From the NCBI GenBank assembly GCA_024449915.1, contig JAMZAV010000310.1, positions 1,054,001 through 1,118,000 of the forward strand: 64,000 nt of DNA. Reading direction: 5' to 3'. Below the pieces are notes generated by a model, which worked only from the letters and a program-made list of their open reading frames with translations, had not been told where the DNA came from and ran no database searches. The DNA comes from Sweltsa coloradensis (lineage: Eukaryota; Arthropoda; Insecta; Plecoptera; Chloroperlidae). Shown piece after piece: positions 1 through 13,375 of the stretch. A program made the translations under genes and the position numbers. Position 1 is the stretch's first letter. Each line of letters opens with the position of its first letter.

Positions 1-149
1 TTCATCTACTTCGTGTCTCAAAACGAGTAGCACTCTGTCGCTCTTAGCTTTCCCCGTAAGTCTCCTAAACAATTCTTACAAGAACACTTTCGTTAGTGCT
101 AATACTCCTACATTCAGACAATATTGATGCACTATACACCTCAAAAGTC

Positions 150-769
150 ACTTATTGGCGTAGTAGAGAATTTATTATTGTATATACTGGCCTAGCATTT
201 TATAAAACAGTTCCTGAGTAGCATACAATTCAAATTTTGTTAAATCCTAAAATTTGCGAAAATTGGCGGTTTGGAAAATTTCTTAAATCTGCTTTAACCC
301 GCTTCCTTTTTGTTCCATATAGACACAAAAGCATCGTATTAATCGAAAATGGTCCTTTATAACAAAGTGTCTTGAAACTGTGCACAAATATACACTCAAA
401 CACGCAAAAATATGCTTAACAAAATCACACTCCTTCTTGGTTTACAGGATATTTTGACCGAACCACTTACCCAAATTACAAAACAAAATAGTATAGAGGA
501 TTTTACGGAAAAGACTGTCGAGTACGTTAATAATGGCCAATATTTGTTTGGATCAAAATTCTTCAAGGTCACGGGGCATAAAGATCGTCCCTCATGTTAT
601 TTCTTTTGGGAGATATTTGCCTCTGGCTTTAGCTCGAAAAACACCAAGTTTGACATTTTTGGCAGGGTCATGATGGACCCAATAATTTTTCTGTTAATTT
701 CTAAATTCCCAACTATTTAGCCTGAATGAAACAATTTTTTTCAGTTTAGCTGGTGAATATCCCTTTTAA
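150..769 (-). mobile_element. Decayed TTAA-type MITE, copy A (R2 family)
   Basis: This stretch matches the reverse complement of 50982-51621 over most of its length. Shared landmarks include the segments around 250-290 (AAATTTGCGAAAATTGGCG), 375-412 (GAAACTGTGCACAAATATAC) and 590-620 (TCACGGGGCATAAAGATCG). The right end reads ...GGTGAATATCCCTT followed by TTAA at 766-769, the inverse of the left end of copy B (TTAA then AGGGGTATTCACCC). The left end is eroded, so 150 is approximate and no TTAA is kept there. TTAA flanks and a terminus of this type are typical of piggyBac-like non-autonomous elements. No transposase is visible. A 102-codon frame at 412-720 lies inside, but copy B has stops and indels in the matching region, so I do not call it coding. 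Strand is given relative to copy B. Confidence 0.8.
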
Positions 770-772
770 GCA

Positions 773-3700
773 GTTTCCGCTGGTATCGGGTGAATATACA
801 GCACGCACGCAGCAGTATATACGTTGCAGAATTTGTATGACTATTACAAATACAAAATTATGTATCATTATCACGCGGATGCAAAAGCTCGCTGTTTAGA
901 AATGCTCTGTCTTATCTTCAAAACGAAAATTATAAATGAAAATTTCCCATAAATTAAATAAATAGCCTAAATATTCATAACGCAGCTTGAATTCAGCCAA
1001 AAGTATTGCATATAATTAGGCATTTGTTAATATTTTCTTTGATAAAGGTTGAAAATCTTGCAAACGAATCTTCTGTGATGACTTTTATTTCTGTTTCTCG
1101 CAAAGAGACGACTTCCTACCCCTTTATCTGAACATTAAACTCTTGCTAAGCTCTTTTTAACAAGCTGGCCCCGACATCTCGGGCTTAGGCACACACGCAC
1201 ACGCAGCATGTGGACTTACAACCCCATTTAACAGCTGGGATATTTGATAATAGTATTACTTTTCTAATTAAAATGGTTTGTACCGGATGTCGACATCTTA
1301 CAAGATAATTAAACCCCTCTGCTATCGTAGTGTCGAAAACTAAATCTCTTATATTCATGTGTTGATCTTTTTGCCTTGGATTCAGGAGACGTTATTATAT
1401 AGCACCCTCACCAAAAGGAGAAACTAAAATGGAGCTTGAACATATCTTTCGAGTTTAAACGAGTCTGGTAACCATGTAAATTTTAAACTTATATGGACTA
1501 ATTAAAGCTTTGCTCGTGATAATATTTCAAGTTTTTGCATTGTTTAATTTAGTGTCACCAACGACAATATTCTCGGAGGACAATATGAACTATGAAACAA
1601 AATCGTTTACACGTACATGGAAGGTTAATGTTATTTATCCCGTGACCTTTGCTGTGACACATATAGTCATAATCATAGGTGACCTATTGTAAATGACAGC
1701 TCGGTATTCGTTTTATAATATGATGGTCACTTGATGAGCCCTGCGGTTATAGACGGTTTGATATAGAGAAGGCCGGCCTATTTGCAATGTCATACACAGT
1801 AGTAGGCCTACATGACACACGTAACGTGTTATTATGTCTTGTGAAATTGGACCTATACTCTCTGTCACACAATGGCAACTATTTTATTTTGTGGTTGCAA
1901 TATAACAAGCCGTCGATGTTGCGATGAGTTTGTTTGTCTGTTAAATGACAGCCCAACGAACACGCGTATTTTATTATTTATGGAGTTTGCCCAAAACTGC
2001 CAGTTTTTACCGATGGCGGTCGACTAAAACATGGCTCTCCGCACCATTGCAATTTTCAGATAAAATTAAAAAGTTATAAGGTTATTACTTTTTTATTTGC
2101 GGGCAATAAAGTTATAGCAGAGTTGTTAGTTCCTTCACAAAAACATCCGCTTAGCTCGTGAAAAGGTGAAACACTACCCGCAACCGAAATCCCATTTTTC
2201 ATGAATTTTATTTTATCTGACAGAATAGAAATTGCTTGGTGTGTTCTCAATTCCAGCACTTATGACGTGCTTTTCTTATACCTGAACAAAGCGCAATGGA
2301 AACTCTAGCTGCTTGAAGTAGCTCAGACCGTGAATCAGACACTTTTTGCTACAGCTGAGTTATGATGTAGATAGAATTGTTAAACCCTATTATTTACTAG
2401 TTTATCATTAACTTTAAACGTCTGTAGGCCTACTCATTTTAAATCAGTATTTTTAACTGAATAGCATAGACGTTAAGTAAATTAATAGTTCAAAAACATT
2501 CAAGTGCTGCCGTCATAAGAATTGGTACCGGGCTTGGTCACCTCGTATTTCAGGCAGGACTCCCTATAGGACCTATTCTGCCCTAGGCTCAGACAGAGCT
2601 TTGGTCCATGAGGAAATAACTTAGATAACCGACTATTTGCTTCGGGCGCAAAGCTCGCGAGTTGGGACTACGGCCGTTAAATATCCCTATTCAACGTTAC
2701 TTTCTATACACAAAATAATAAAATAAGAAAAAGAAAAGTTAAACAAGAATGGTGTTACCTAATTAAAAATAATTAGTAGTGGCGCTCCTTCTGATTAGTT
2801 TTTTGCATTACCGTTGCTATATATTTCTAGGGGTAGCAAAACATGTTGGGAGCTTCAAAGAGTTTTGTAGGACATGTTACTTATATAGGCCTGCCTTAGT
2901 TTGACATCCGGAGTTCACATTTGCTTTTAATGCGTCCCAATTATAAGTTTAGATGCAGGTCTAGTATATTTCAAACGAACTCGGGGACTTGGTTATGACG
3001 GTCGTACTCCGAGCCAGGTTGCGAGAGATCTCTTACCTGGATACAGCTCTTGAAACACTCATAACCAAAGATGGATGCACAAAACAACGTCAATGTCTCT
3101 CACACTCAACATTGCAACGTTTGTCCCGTGAATACTCACCTCAAGATTTATTTGCGGAGTAATTTACTTTGAAGTATTTCCTCATGATTAATACCTGTTT
3201 TCCGGAATAAAATAGGATAATATAGTCTTTTTGATGGAATATTTACGTACCGGTGTAGCAGATTTTAAAAAATCGGTAAGGATTGTGCCCTGAAAACTAA
3301 TTATTTGATTCTTGGGTTCCTCGTTTTTTTTTTTTAGGTATTGTTGTTTATAATCAATCAGTACACTGTAACTAGAAAAAGACATCACTCTAAGGGGACT
3401 GACAAGATCATTCAAGAATCTGATTTAATATTTATCACCTTTATGTCAACCTTATTTAATCATCACGCAGGCTACCTAGTGAAAGTGGTGAAACGCTGAT
3501 ATCCAATATGAAAATTTGCGTTAAAAATATCTGTATATAATTTTAAAAAATTCCCGAAGTTCACCAAAATTGAGTAAATCAAGGAGATTTCACGATTTTT
3601 TTATTCAAAACCGATGAATTAATCTAAAAATACTTGTACTGGATCTCATATTATATTGATCTTTTATTAAAGTTGTTGTGAAATATGATACCGATGTTGT

Positions 3701-6700
3701 TCACCGTTTACCCGGAAAAACTGAAAACTGAGCGTCTAAACTCGTCTCCGCGCCAGCCTCAGCGACCCCTCTGAATTGGTGTAAATAACACCGTCTAGAT
3801 CCTAATGATTGCTTCCTCAAAGTCATACGTATTTCTAATAAAGCCTTGTTATTTAATATATTTCAAATCGAGCGAGTAAGCAAATATCAGCTTCAGGCAG
3901 CGAACCTTGAATAGTCTAATTGTTAATTTACATTGGATCGTTCCGATTTTGTGCCCGCGCCAAAATTTGTTGTAGGAAACCACAAATTTGTACAAGAATT
4001 AAATCCTCATGGAAATGTTTATGTTTCGTTGGACTAATTACTTGATTGTCAGTGCCTGGGCTATGGGTATACAAGAGGGAATTAATCATTTAGCGAACTC
4101 TTGATTAGTGCAGGGAATTGTGGGCTGTGATCTTCACGGGCTTGGCATGCCGTGCTACGCGTCGGCCGTTGCTCGTCATCGTATGAGGCAATAGGTGGCA
4201 GTGTCATTGTGCGAGGACCCGTGGAACATGTGCGATTGTGGGCCTACCTACCCACTCGACTTGCAGTGAATAGCCTGGAGGAAATAGGAGTGTCCTCATT
4301 CTCAGATTGTAAACACCTGATGTGGATTTATCTCTCTCTCGGTCGTCCACGCACCCTGCAGACGAAGATTGATTCTATCCTCGGATCGGGTCTCGGTTTA
4401 GTCATCGGCTCAACTGTCCGTCTACTTGGCAGGCACAATGTTGGCTTTTATTCATGCCCGCTGCCTCGATTAGAACACGTTTGTGTACCGTGGGATGGCC
4501 GACCCTTCAGCATTATCACAAACATTCGAATTTAAGGTTTAAGTTTTAAGTTTCTCATACACATTTTTTTTATGTCTTGAAAAAGTTTTTCGATAAATGT
4601 AACTTAGAAATAAATGACAAGAATCGACGAGAATTTCAAATTCCTATACATCGTAATAACAAGGCAAATCTAAGCAGGATCCTCTTTTGTAGAATACTGA
4701 TTTGTTTCGAAGTGAATTTTATTATTTTTAGTTGAGTTTTTTTTATATAATTTCAAATGCATGACTTTTTCATAACAAATACATTGTTTTGATGTTTGTC
4801 TACCTGTAAGTTATTCACATTTGGGAATGCAATTTCAGTTTCGGTTTTATTCATAATATGATCCTTCTACTGCGTACCGTCTCCAGGGAGATAGAGTGGT
4901 GATTAAATTGCGGAGTATTCACAATAACACAACAAATATATATTATACAATACATTTGCAGTTTATAACAAAGGAAGGTAGATGATGCGTAAAAATGATT
5001 GAACCTATTTAAAGGCATACAAGAGGTGCTAGGGGGAGGGATGCAAAATTATTAGTTTAAATCAGTTTTGTCTTCAAGGAATTCATCAAAGGAATGAAAT
5101 TAATTCCATGGAAAAGTTTTGAATTTACTTCTAAATTGCGTCGTTCTAATTTTTTTTAACGAGGTGAAATAATAATTATTGAACGTTTTGTCAATTTAAC
5201 TGCAAATGTAGCTTAATCTTATTTTGAAGAACGAGTGGTTGAAAGAAATTGAAATTGAAATTTAGTAAAAGTTTTCTGTCTTGTGTATTCACACTCCTCC
5301 GTTCTATCGAACTACGTGTTGAGATGTGCCATGCAATCAATCATGCAAGCTTGATGGGCTGCAAGTGGTTGTCCCTCGGACGTGAACTATGAGCCTCACT
5401 TCTCAAAGTGACGCCGGTCATTAGACCAGGGTCGACGTCTTGCATATTTCAGGGGCATTAAGACGCGCCCTAACCCTAATGCTAATCAAAACCGGAAGGA
5501 GACTGATGTTGCTACGTGTTTTTAGCAAATTTGTTTGGAACGCAGGCCTAGTTCCGTAAGTCTACAGAACCATCGGCTCAGAGACTTGCCTTCAGAATTA
5601 ATGCTGTTGTTATTCATGTAGTTTCTGGCCCTTTTCTTTCTACAGCACGCAACCGTTTTCGTGGAGCACAGTTTTAAATCGTATTCATGGTCTATCTCCT
5701 TATGAATAATGATTTCATGTTCGTTATACCATTTCTCTTTGTGTAATGAGGTAGCACTCTGGTAGCCGGGAAGTCGCTTTGTCAAATGCTAATCTCATAC
5801 TTCACAGTCTTAATGCATCACAAAACTCTAGTTCGCTTTGATCTTTGCTCTGTTGGCTTCGCAATCAGTGACATTAGAGGTGATTATAGTAATTGGTGGC
5901 TGGAGCTAAAATTTCAATTTCTTTCCTATCGATTGTCTACGTTCAACTCGTATAATTATTAAGAATGTCGTTGACCTGGCTGAACGTGTACACTGTTCTC
6001 GTATTGCACCGCGCGTTTCTCCTAAGCCTGCGTGTTGGGTGGTGTTGTCGGAACGGTTCGTTATTCGTCTTCAAGAGCATCTCGTTAAAGTTACTCCTAT
6101 TTTACGACTGTGGATTTAATTGCAAACGTGAGCTTACACTACACAGAAGAGGAGACGGTCTGTCCTCGTTAACACCATAGAAGCTAGTCTAGTTCTACGC
6201 GTGATTGCGTACTCGTGTGAGACAGTGTAGTCGTGCTGGTTGCCGATTGAGCTTAGTTGGATTGAGCAATGAATGGTTGAGTACTCGCACTCACAACTTG
6301 GTTGGCAATCAAGCCGAGGCGACTGCGTTCAAGATAAGAGGTGCTGCTTGGATGCCGTTCGACAAAAACGCACCCGAATTTATTGGATTAACGATAGGAT
6401 GGAGCGGTTAAGTTAATGAGTAAATCGTTAATCATCCAATGAAAGAAAGTGTGGTTTTATCTGTGAACGATCCGCTAAGAGCTATTCACGAATAACCATA
6501 TTCATATTTCCCGCCACTCTCCGTTTAGAGCTGACAGAAAAGCGTTCGATGAGGCTCAAAACTCAATCCATCCACCGGCTGACTTACCGTACAAATGAGA
6601 GTGAGCCACCCCAACTACTTTAAGTCCGACTACGGTTAAAGCTACTCGCGCAATGAGCAAAAAGATAAAAATGTTACGAACTTCATCAGTTTTCTTATTA

Positions 6701-8741
6701 GAGTGCAAAAGCGTTAACCCCATTTTGCCATCTGCTTTTCCTTCTTATTCTTCTTGCACCGCCCCCTCGATGATCCTCGTTGCCTAAAAAGACTTCCACC
6801 CGAAGTATCGAACTTTGTTTGATGGACAGCGCGTAATGACTCGCTGCTGATCCGAGAGAACGAAGACTAATCGTTGACGTAGCAAATATATATAAAGATG
6901 CGGTAAAATAATTCCTCCATCCTTGTCTAGAGCAAAGTTCTACAGCTATGGCCATTAATTTCCGGGGTTAATTTGCGTACCACAAAAAAACATGGAACAC
7001 TCATTTAGATTAATTCTAAATAACTCAGTCTAGCAAGCGAAAAAGATAGTTGACTATGGAGTTGTAGTCTAGTACGAAAACTGAAACTTTCCTCTTTTGC
7101 CCCCCAAAAATATACCGTTCTTTTAAAAGCTATGACATCTAAAACTAATAGTCAACTATTTAATATCAAATCATTTCATTTCGTTTTCCTTGTGAAGCTC
7201 TGATCAACTATTCTATTCAACATTCTGTAATCTTGATCAAAATGATTGCCAGACTTCGCCTTATTCTTCATATCCGAGCAAAACTTCCAGCGTTCTAGTA
7301 CCATTATGTAGTTCATACGACTTGATCCCGTACTGACTGAAATCAAGGTTGTGTAGTAGAAACTGTAAAGCACGTGCTAGGAAACACAATTTCAACTGTT
7401 TATTAGATTTACATATTTTGATGCATGCACCCTTTTTTAATGAATGTTTGTTTCAATAGCTATGGACATTAATGATATATTTCTAAACCACGTATTTTTT
7501 TTTATTTTTTTTTGTTAAAATATTATTCTATATTGGTTTACAGTTTGGCTAAAACCCAAATCAAAAGTTCGAGCTTATTAATCATCATTTAAAGGGTAAC
7601 TGTTCGTTTTGCTGGCGCCGCGACACTTCGATAGAGTCCTTAGAACTGTATATATATTATTGTATCCACACGCGAGGTGTTATCCGGCTGTTGTTGTAAA
7701 GAACGCTTCACGCTTTCAATTCTGGTCGTGACACGTGGCAGCCTGCAATGTAACGTTCGCGTGACTGACCGAACGTTTTGTAGTCGCTTGCATGCTCTTT
7801 CGACGCCATTGTAACTCGGCTTTTCCGGTGTGTCGTTGAATTGAATGGCGTATTGGCTAGCTCTCAACACAACTCGCGCATTTACATTCTCAAAACTTTG
7901 AAATTATTCATCGTTTCCCCGCGGCACAGTCATATAAACAAACATGATTACTTTGTATTACTTGTGTGGATCAATTGGTTCACAGAAGTGTAAAGAACTC
8001 TTGCACAATCGTGTTCGATTGCATATATCATTATTATGTAGTCAAAGCGATAAAATACCTTTACCACTATCGTTTGAGCACAATTTCCTGTTAACGTTTT
8101 GTATTCCCACTCCCTTCCTATATATAGGAAGTTGAGCCGACAAGTAAAATATTACACTGTTGGCTATACGTGTAACGTCTACATTGCTTGTTATCAGTGA
8201 TACCAGTAGACATAATGTATTTAGTCACTGTGAACTTTTCCCGGGCACATTTATATATTGTAAATATGTGTGTGCACATAAGCGTATATAAGCGTATATA
8301 TGTGCATTCACATGTGACTGCGGTCGAATCTGCTCGTTCGGTCGCTTGACACGTAAACATGTAAGAGCGTGTTCACGCAATGCACTGTTAATTAACCTAC
8401 TGAAGCAGTACATTGCTGTGGAGCACATGTGCTTAGCTCATGTCTACATTCTAAACGAGAGCACATAGGAGCACTTGCATCCGCATGTGGATATTGTCGA
8501 CATACACAGTCACTGCACACAAGATTTTCAGAAACCCCCTCAGAATCCAGCAGCAGCGAGCGAGAATGGAGACCTGATTGGAGTACAGCGCTGTACCACA
8601 GGTGTGTCTGTTAGCATGCACATTGCGCTAAGCGGAGTCTGCACACCGGTCTGTATCTGCGCGGGTAAAAAATTTAATTTAAAAAAAAAATTATTGAGGG
8701 AAACCTGTTATAGGGTGCAATTAGCCCCTCTTCAGGTGAAC
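773..8741. other. Non-coding stretch, no gene recognised
   Basis: AT-rich sequence with short scattered reading frames. The longest is 127 codons at 4152-4535; it opens on GTG and shows no domain or motif I recognise. Minor simple-sequence features are T-runs at about 3326-3339 and 7494-7513 and a doubled 10-mer AGCGTATATA at 8281-8300. I see no splice-bounded exon with a familiar protein. Probably intronic if the cadherin gene spans the window. Confidence 0.5.
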
Positions 8742-8937
8742 TAGGTATGTGCGGATAGGAAATTGTGAAGGGTTGTCCGAGGGCTGTTTAAGAGGACTCA
8801 ATCCCTTGCATTCACCTTAACGACTGAGGACAACCTCGGAAAAACTTTCAGTCAGGATTGCCGGTCTCGACGGGATTCGAACCCGGGACCTCCCGAATCA
8901 GAGTCGAGCGCTTAGCGCCCAAACCAACACTGTCGGT
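8742..8937 (-). mobile_element. tRNA-derived SINE, copy 1 (best preserved)
   Basis: Read on the minus strand, the head is tRNA-like. It has a perfect pol III B box GGTTCGAATCC (8873-8883), an A-box-like stretch near 8915-8930, then a tRNA-unrelated body starting with TGACTGAAAGTTTT. The body continues through ACAGCCCTCGGACAACCC. The same head-plus-body order recurs at 21513-21682 and 25478-25646, which shows a dispersed family and not a single tRNA gene. The acceptor ends do not pair, which also argues against a functional tRNA. The 3' limit is uncertain; an A/T-rich stretch at 8670-8700 could be the tail. Confidence 0.8.
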
Positions 8938-9074
8938 AAAAAAGTGTGCGGGTAATGCAATATTGCCGGCGTGACCACGTGAGGTCTGGACATACGTGTC
9001 CTGTTACTCCATCAGTGCGGGCACTCGCTCAGCAGTCACGCGTTAACGTGTTAATTAATCAATTCCAATCCGGA

Positions 9075-9131
9075 CACTACAAGACTAGGTCTACTTTAGT
9101 AGGCACTACAAGACTAGGTCTACTTTAGTAG
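9075..9131. repeat. 29-bp direct tandem duplication with palindromic ends
   Basis: Two nearly identical units starting CACTACAAGACTAGG lie head to tail with a 29-nt period (starts 9075 and 9104). Each ends in CTACTTTAGTAG, a 5-bp inverted repeat around TT. Looks like a recent local duplication. Confidence 0.9.
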
Positions 9132-9996
9132 ACGCTATCGATGCCTCTCTGTCACGTGTCACAAAACTTTCGGCGTTAATGTCACAATGAATAAATGCTC
9201 GAATCAATCACTTTTAAAGTTCAATTTCACTCTTGCTCAGGCAGGAATGCTGTGTCGGTCCGTAGTTCTTTCAACTCATTGACTTTTCATTTGCTGTGAA
9301 GCTGACGGTGTTATACGGGGACCCGATGCTTCGAGCAGTCTTCGTATTTTGCTCGTGCGTGAGTGCCTTGCATGTGATTGTGTTACAACGCGGCATTAAC
9401 GTGATGCGAGCCTGCTACCAACATGAGAAAGGGCGATTGATTGTGTTAAAACAAAGAGAAAGTCAGCCGTGTGCTCGGCGAGGTCTTCTCCGAGGTTTTG
9501 GAAGTAGCTAGAAGATCGATATTGCGACTTAAGTAGACGGATAACCAATAGCGTGGTATTGTTTTGTTGGATTATAATTGAGGAAATGCGAAGCTTAAAA
9601 TTTCTTCATCTCCGTTGAAACCCCAAGATTGCTATACACAAAGCCTTGTTTTCTCTTGTGCCACTGAGCACACAGCCCACGCGGCGTAACAGCCCAAAGT
9701 GGAGATTATGCCGTGTACTTGGTTGTTATTAGCGCCGTGCGAGTACTCCACATTTCGGGCTTAACTCCCATTTGATATTAAATGCGAACAGATTTGAGTT
9801 TGAAGTGTTGTGTACTCGAATTAATGAACATGTTCTAAACAGGTTGGACACTGTTTTCGGACATTCAACAGTGGCTAGCTAGTAGGTAGCTACAGAAGGA
9901 TCCATGTACTAGTTTGTAAATTATATAACTTCGGGACAAAGTAGCAATGTTCGCGTTGTGGCACGGGCGTGTTGTTAAACATTTATTCAATTCAAG

Positions 9997-10015
9997 TTTG
10001 GTGGAGGTGCCGGGT
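9997..10015 (+). other. Primer-binding-site-like motif, occurrence 1
   Basis: TTTGGTGGAGGTGCCGGGT. The same motif, inverted, is at 47889-47907 and 47973-47991, and with one change at 45457-45474; flanks differ in all four. Its reverse complement ends in CCA and has the layout of a tRNA 3' end (T-stem half, 7-nt acceptor strand, discriminator A, CCA). A tRNA primer-binding site of an eroded LTR retrotransposon is the simplest reading, but I see no paired LTRs here. Confidence 0.45.
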
Positions 10016-11421
10016 CCAGTGTCCGAATATTAATAACGTGTTCAAAGTTTATATCTTGGTACCAGAATACTCGTGGCTTTGATAGCAACCTATGTTAAAA
10101 ATTTGAATTTATTATTTTTGCAGTATCAACGCTATCAACTGTTGATTTAAATCAAAATTGTTCCGTCACATGACTGGAATTAAAAATAAATTGATTATTT
10201 TTTTGGTTTGAGAGCGAGTTCACAATGTATATTTAGTCCCTTCTAAAAGTACATTCCGAATTGTAAACGTTATCGTAACTAGATAATGCTGTGTTTTTCC
10301 CCGGGTTAAAGTGCTGAATATTTACTTAAATACCATACGAAGTGTTTTTGTTTCTGAGAAAAAACTTGAAATTGACTGGTCAATGACATAAAAATTAAAT
10401 AAAAACAAGGCGTAATTTTGTTTTTGCTCTCGCTTTTCCGTCGACTGATAACATTGTTGCTCTAAACACACTGTTGTGTTGGTTTAGCATTTAATTAATG
10501 CTGACAAAGTGCGCTAAATCGTACACTGTCAATTTACATTACCTGTGTGTTTTCGACCGTCTGTCTCTGCTAGAATGGTGATCACAGCATGGTGCGCGTT
10601 CATACACGCACGCGCACTCACTAGCATTCCTGCGCTGGCTGTTTTCTCTAGCTCAGATATATTATAAACTTTATCTGTTTGAATTGCCGTAAGCTACTAC
10701 CGTTTTTATTGGTTTTTGGTATAAAAAAAACCTCATTTGAAAATAGGATACTTTAACTGATTTTATTGCTAAACAATAAAACAATAAAAATATGAAATTG
10801 TTTTCTACTAGCGACTTGAAGGCATTCATGTATGAAATCGTTCTTTGTTTTGATATCGTAATAAAATTCATCTTTAACATTTTTGTATTCTAAAGCTATT
10901 GTTAATATTACGGATTTCTGACTGCTTTGAGATATTCAGTTGCTATGTGTGGGCGCGCTTTGAGTTGCTTGCTATATTGTGTGTTTTTCTGAGAGCGATT
11001 TGTTTGGCTATGTTAGGATACGTTAGCAAATTACTTTCAGTCGTCCGTATTATGTGAACAGTCGTATCATTCAAGCCTGCTGGAGACGGGTGATTCTAGC
11101 ATGAGTTTCAAATAATCCAGCTTTTTATAAGTGATTAACACAGACAATTTTAGATCACTTGTACGAATCATTGTATATTACATGAATAACAAATACAAAA
11201 TCTAATTTTGCAATAAATTCCAGTCACTTAAAAGTAGATGTGTGGACAAGATTATAACAACTCATTTATGTAAACCACGTATTTGTTTATATTGCAAGGT
11301 ACACATTTTGTCTTAGGTTAGAATTGTAAGAAGTTTGGAATCAGAAAAGTACTACATACTTTACACTGATAACTTGTTAATAATTTTAATTAGTTTCTTG
11401 TTGCCTATATATATTTGATAC

Positions 11422-11422
<1 letters not shown>
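10016..11422. other. Non-coding stretch, nothing recognised
   Basis: AT-rich DNA with only short frames (longest 69 codons on the minus strand at 10671-10880, lysine- and phenylalanine-rich, no domain). No RNA gene or repeat identified by eye. Confidence 0.45.
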
Positions 11423-11472
<50 letters not shown>

Positions 11473-11506
11473 TGTTGTTGTTGTTGTAGTTGTTGCTGTT
11501 GTTGTA
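11423..11506. repeat. Compound microsatellite (TTA)n-(TTG)n
   Basis: An uninterrupted (TTA)n run of about 49 nt passes directly into an imperfect (TTG)n run with TAG and CTG interruptions. Compound structure suggests slippage with point-mutation switching of the unit. Confidence 0.95.
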
Positions 11507-13289
11507 AACGATCAATTTATAATTAAACAAGTTTACTCTGTGTAATATATCCACTGTTCGTTTCATTGGAAATAAATATTATTTATTAGCTTTGTGAGGT
11601 TCCGTGGAAACTTGCCTCGATGCTTTCGTGTAGTTTGTTCTTACAGTTTTAGCAGTCGCAGTTACGTTAGATATTATCTTAAGTTGTCTCTTACTCAAAC
11701 AAATCAATGTCAAGCTACACTTCTTTCCTTGTGACAGTTAATGAGATGTTCTTTTAGGGTATGCGCGTATTCATGAAACACAAATACAGCGGACGACTTG
11801 TTCTCATACATACTCACCACGAGTTATATCATGGTTTTGAATAATATCACACTTGCTCTGACACAAACAATGTGTTTCCATTTCAAACCTGCTTTTCCCT
11901 CACACAAATAGTATAATGCTACTGGTAAACTCCAAATGATAAAACGGCTTTGACTCCTGAAACTTTCACTCTCACACAGTCACATTTGTCGATAGCGAAA
12001 GTTTGGTTGGCTTACAATTGCCTGGTAATAATTTCATGTTAAGTAAGTCATGGTTACATGTGTTCAGGACGACGACAGGGGTGGCTGTCATATCAATCAT
12101 AGGTGTGTGTATTCAGGAGTTTCGCAGTAAAAAAGAAGTGAAATATGGCGGCTCATGGTTTAAAACAGAATATACGCGGTGTAGAGCACAAATGATCGAG
12201 CCTCCCCTTTTTCCTCCTGTTTTTTTGCCCCTGCGTCTAGGTGTTCAGTCGTATTTTGCTCATGAAACCCGTGAATTCCTACAGGTTATACGTGTGCGGT
12301 TTTTACTTCTGAATTATCTGTTTTGTTTCTGTTTGAACAGGACAAAAAAGCGTGACATTTTTATGTATAAAATTACGTATTTAGGTGAGCTTTTCCGTAT
12401 GACTTGCGGCGGTCTAGTCTGTCGCCGTTTTTGTTATTCCATTGTATTTTGTGTCCAAAGTAAAGTTCAAAGGAATTCACTGATCGTGTCGTAATTTCAC
12501 ACAACGCTTTATTGTATTATGGACGTTTAAAAAAAGGGTTTAAATATTCGTACTAGATTCATTGCCTTTCAACCAGCATCTCTCAAAACGGGTTTTTTAC
12601 TCATGGTGGTGACCCCTACCGAACTTGTGGCTTTACGCAGGCAAAACTGTGGTTACATGCTGTATACTATTCATGAACCAACCACTCATCCATCGATTGC
12701 TACGTCATCCGTTATCATCAAAGGGGAAACGCCTTTGAAAATACACAAAATTTTGTTAATTCCTTATCAGTGTTTTTTTGTGTGAACACTTTGATATCGA
12801 ATATTCAAAGACAACTTACGTTTTCGTGTTCGTTCGCTTCGTTCTCTGTGATAAATAATGCTCTCGATAAGTAACCTGACATTACATTCATCTTTGAAAT
12901 TGCCCAATTAAATAACCACTGCACGGTATGGTCGACGTCCGCGATGATGTGAAACGAGCAGGAATCCAGCCTACAGGAATCATTATCGACGTAACTTTGA
13001 CGAATGGTGTAAACAATTGAGCAAATCTGCGGAAACCCATTCGAAAGTGCTCGAGGAATCGTAATTCGCCGCGCTCGAAAGAGTTGCCCGTGTAAAAGAC
13101 TAAATCCATCTAGTTTTTGTCACAATGTGAGAGAGAAACGTCAGCACCAGACGCCGTCGGGAGTGATTGCTGTAGAGGACGTTTTAGCTGCGACATTCAT
13201 CAAAACAACATACACGTTCGTCGCGCTTAGGTCGGCCCGGATGTGTCACGACACACACGGGGAAGAATGTTCAGGTCTTGGGAGGGATC
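11507..13289. other. Non-coding stretch, nothing recognised
   Basis: Contains the longest reading frame in the window (163 codons, 12003-12494), which opens on TTG, has no recognisable domain and no convincing splice sites. I regard it as a chance open frame. Confidence 0.45.
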
Positions 13290-13375
13290 GCATTAGGTGA
13301 TACAGTTTGCCCCGACACGGAATCGAACTTAGTCCTTCGGATTTACTAACTACCATCTGAGATAATGGGTGCAAT
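13290..13375 (-). mobile_element. Possible tRNA-like SINE fragment
   Basis: On the minus strand, TAGTTAGTAAATC resembles a D-arm/A-box region and AAGTTCGATTCCG resembles a B box about 20-25 nt further on. The body does not contain the TGACTGAAAGTTTT motif of the SINE at 8742-8937, so it would be a different or truncated family. Only one copy seen. Confidence 0.4.

Noticed and set aside
412..720. 102-codon open frame inside MITE copy A as a gene
   Set aside because: The matching region in the other copy (50978-51625) contains a stop and indels, so the frame is not conserved.
1561..1600. NDN-containing peptide as another cadherin exon
   Set aside because: AACGACAAT reads NDN in one frame but lacks the preceding D/V context and following proline, and a stop follows within about ten codons.
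4152..4535. 127-codon open frame as a gene
   Set aside because: Opens on GTG with no domain or homologue that I recognise.
5469..5489. CCTAACCCTAATGCTAA as telomeric repeat
   Set aside because: Only about one and a half units; too short to be more than chance.
8866..8937. Functional tRNA gene on the minus strand
   Set aside because: The B box is perfect but the acceptor ends do not pair, and the unit recurs with a shared non-tRNA body, which marks a SINE.
12003..12494. 163-codon open frame as a gene
   Set aside because: Opens on TTG, has no domain, signal or splice support, and its length is plausible by chance in 64 kb over six frames.
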